In this document: positions 63,874 through 64,000 of the stretch, piece after piece | Position numbering within the stretch: position 1 is the stretch's first letter | Layout: the number at the start of each line of letters is the position of its first letter | From: Virgibacillus ndiopensis | GTDB taxonomy: Bacteria > Bacillota > Bacilli > Bacillales > Amphibacillaceae | Direction: 5' to 3' | NCBI RefSeq assembly: GCF_900187325.1 | Contig: NZ_FZMZ01000006.1 | Location: 1,355,465-1,419,464, forward strand | Length of the DNA: 64,000 nt | The notes under the pieces: generated by a model | What the model was told of the DNA's origin: nothing | Database searches by the model: none | Seen by the model: the letters and a program-made list of their open reading frames with translations, nothing else | Translations under genes and position numbers: made by a program

Positions 63874-64000
63874 TTTTTTGGAGAGTTTGATCTTGGCTCA
63901 GGACGAACGCTGGCGGCGTGCCTAATACATGCAAGTCGAGCGCGGGAAGCAAACTCTGCCCTTCGGGGCGTGAGTTTGTGGAACGAGCGGCGGACGGGTG
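63874..64000 (+). rRNA. rrs: 16S ribosomal RNA (5' end, truncated by window)
   Basis: GGAGAGTTTGATC at 63880 begins the universal 16S 5' region, followed by GGACGAACGCTGGCGGCGTG, CCTAATACATGCAAGTCGAG and GGAACGAGCGGCGGACGGGTG-type sequence. The V1 region (GCGCGGGAAGC...CCTTCGGGGCGTG) is of the Virgibacillus/Oceanobacillus kind. The gene continues past the window. Confidence 0.97.

Overview
This is a low-GC chromosomal window from a spore-forming Bacillaceae bacterium. It most resembles the halotolerant Oceanobacillus/Virgibacillus/Lentibacillus group. The grounds are the first ~127 bases of a 16S rRNA gene at the right edge, spore genes (lytH, yutH, kapB, a YhcN/YlaJ lipoprotein), Bacillus-type riboswitches and T-box, and a gene order recalling the B. 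subtilis yun-yut-yui, yug and ytk-ytp-leuS segments. Nearly all of it is core chromosome. No prophage, CRISPR array, transposase or defence island is recognisable.

Layout. 1-2.9 kb: a partial NhaC-type antiporter and an NSS transporter with a 35-aa MetS-like small subunit. 2.9-16.2 kb: the yut/yui block (lytH, yutC-like, yutD, yutE, yutF, yutG, yutH, a 2-hydroxyacid dehydrogenase, the NifU-like yutI, yuzD, dapF, the A-type Fe-S carrier yutM, yumC, yutJ, yuiB, yuiC, yuiD). 16.2-21.9 kb: bioY under a BirA operator, deoD, a solo ptsH, the K+/H+ antiporter pair khtTU, kapB and a lipoprotein Cu/Zn superoxide dismutase. 21.9-27.6 kb: patB, yugI, yugN, the K+ channel yugO, a thioredoxin-fold protein and an M42 aminopeptidase. 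28.2-32.6 kb: a giant secreted bacillopeptidase F. 33-42 kb: FMN riboswitch-ribU, then menaquinone synthesis (menI-menA divergent from menFDHB, then menE). 42-47.5 kb: an orphan siderophore-type ATPase behind a Fur box, the Nudix gene ytkD and a ytlACD-like ABC operon. 48.4-63.4 kb: pckA divergent from SAM-riboswitch-metK, asnB, ytoA, ytpB, ytqB/mnmM, an artPQR-like amino-acid ABC operon, a decayed ABC ATPase, T-box-leuS, a secreted protein of unknown function and a rhodanese. 63.4-64 kb: a triple-promoter rRNA leader and the start of 16S.

The unusual content is intergenic. Three elements (26.0, 32.7 and 47.7 kb) share inverted ends with the core AAAATGCGACGTAA, like non-autonomous MITEs. Two of them carry a 20-bp minisatellite (14 and 24 units) whose units vary in a combinatorial, two-state way and show block duplications. 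The third carries an unrelated GC-rich core between the same ends. Three other structured repeat-like elements lie at 7.1, 16.4 and 21.0 kb. Further points of interest are a near-perfect Fur-type box over the -35 of rRNA promoter P2, a 13-bp perfect dyad between yumC and yutJ, and the ytrB-like pseudogene.

Functions group into Fe-S and redox metabolism (yutI, yutM, yumC, yutJ, menaquinone), ion homeostasis (NhaC, KhtTU, YugO), vitamin uptake (biotin, riboflavin), amino-acid uptake and synthesis, and sporulation.
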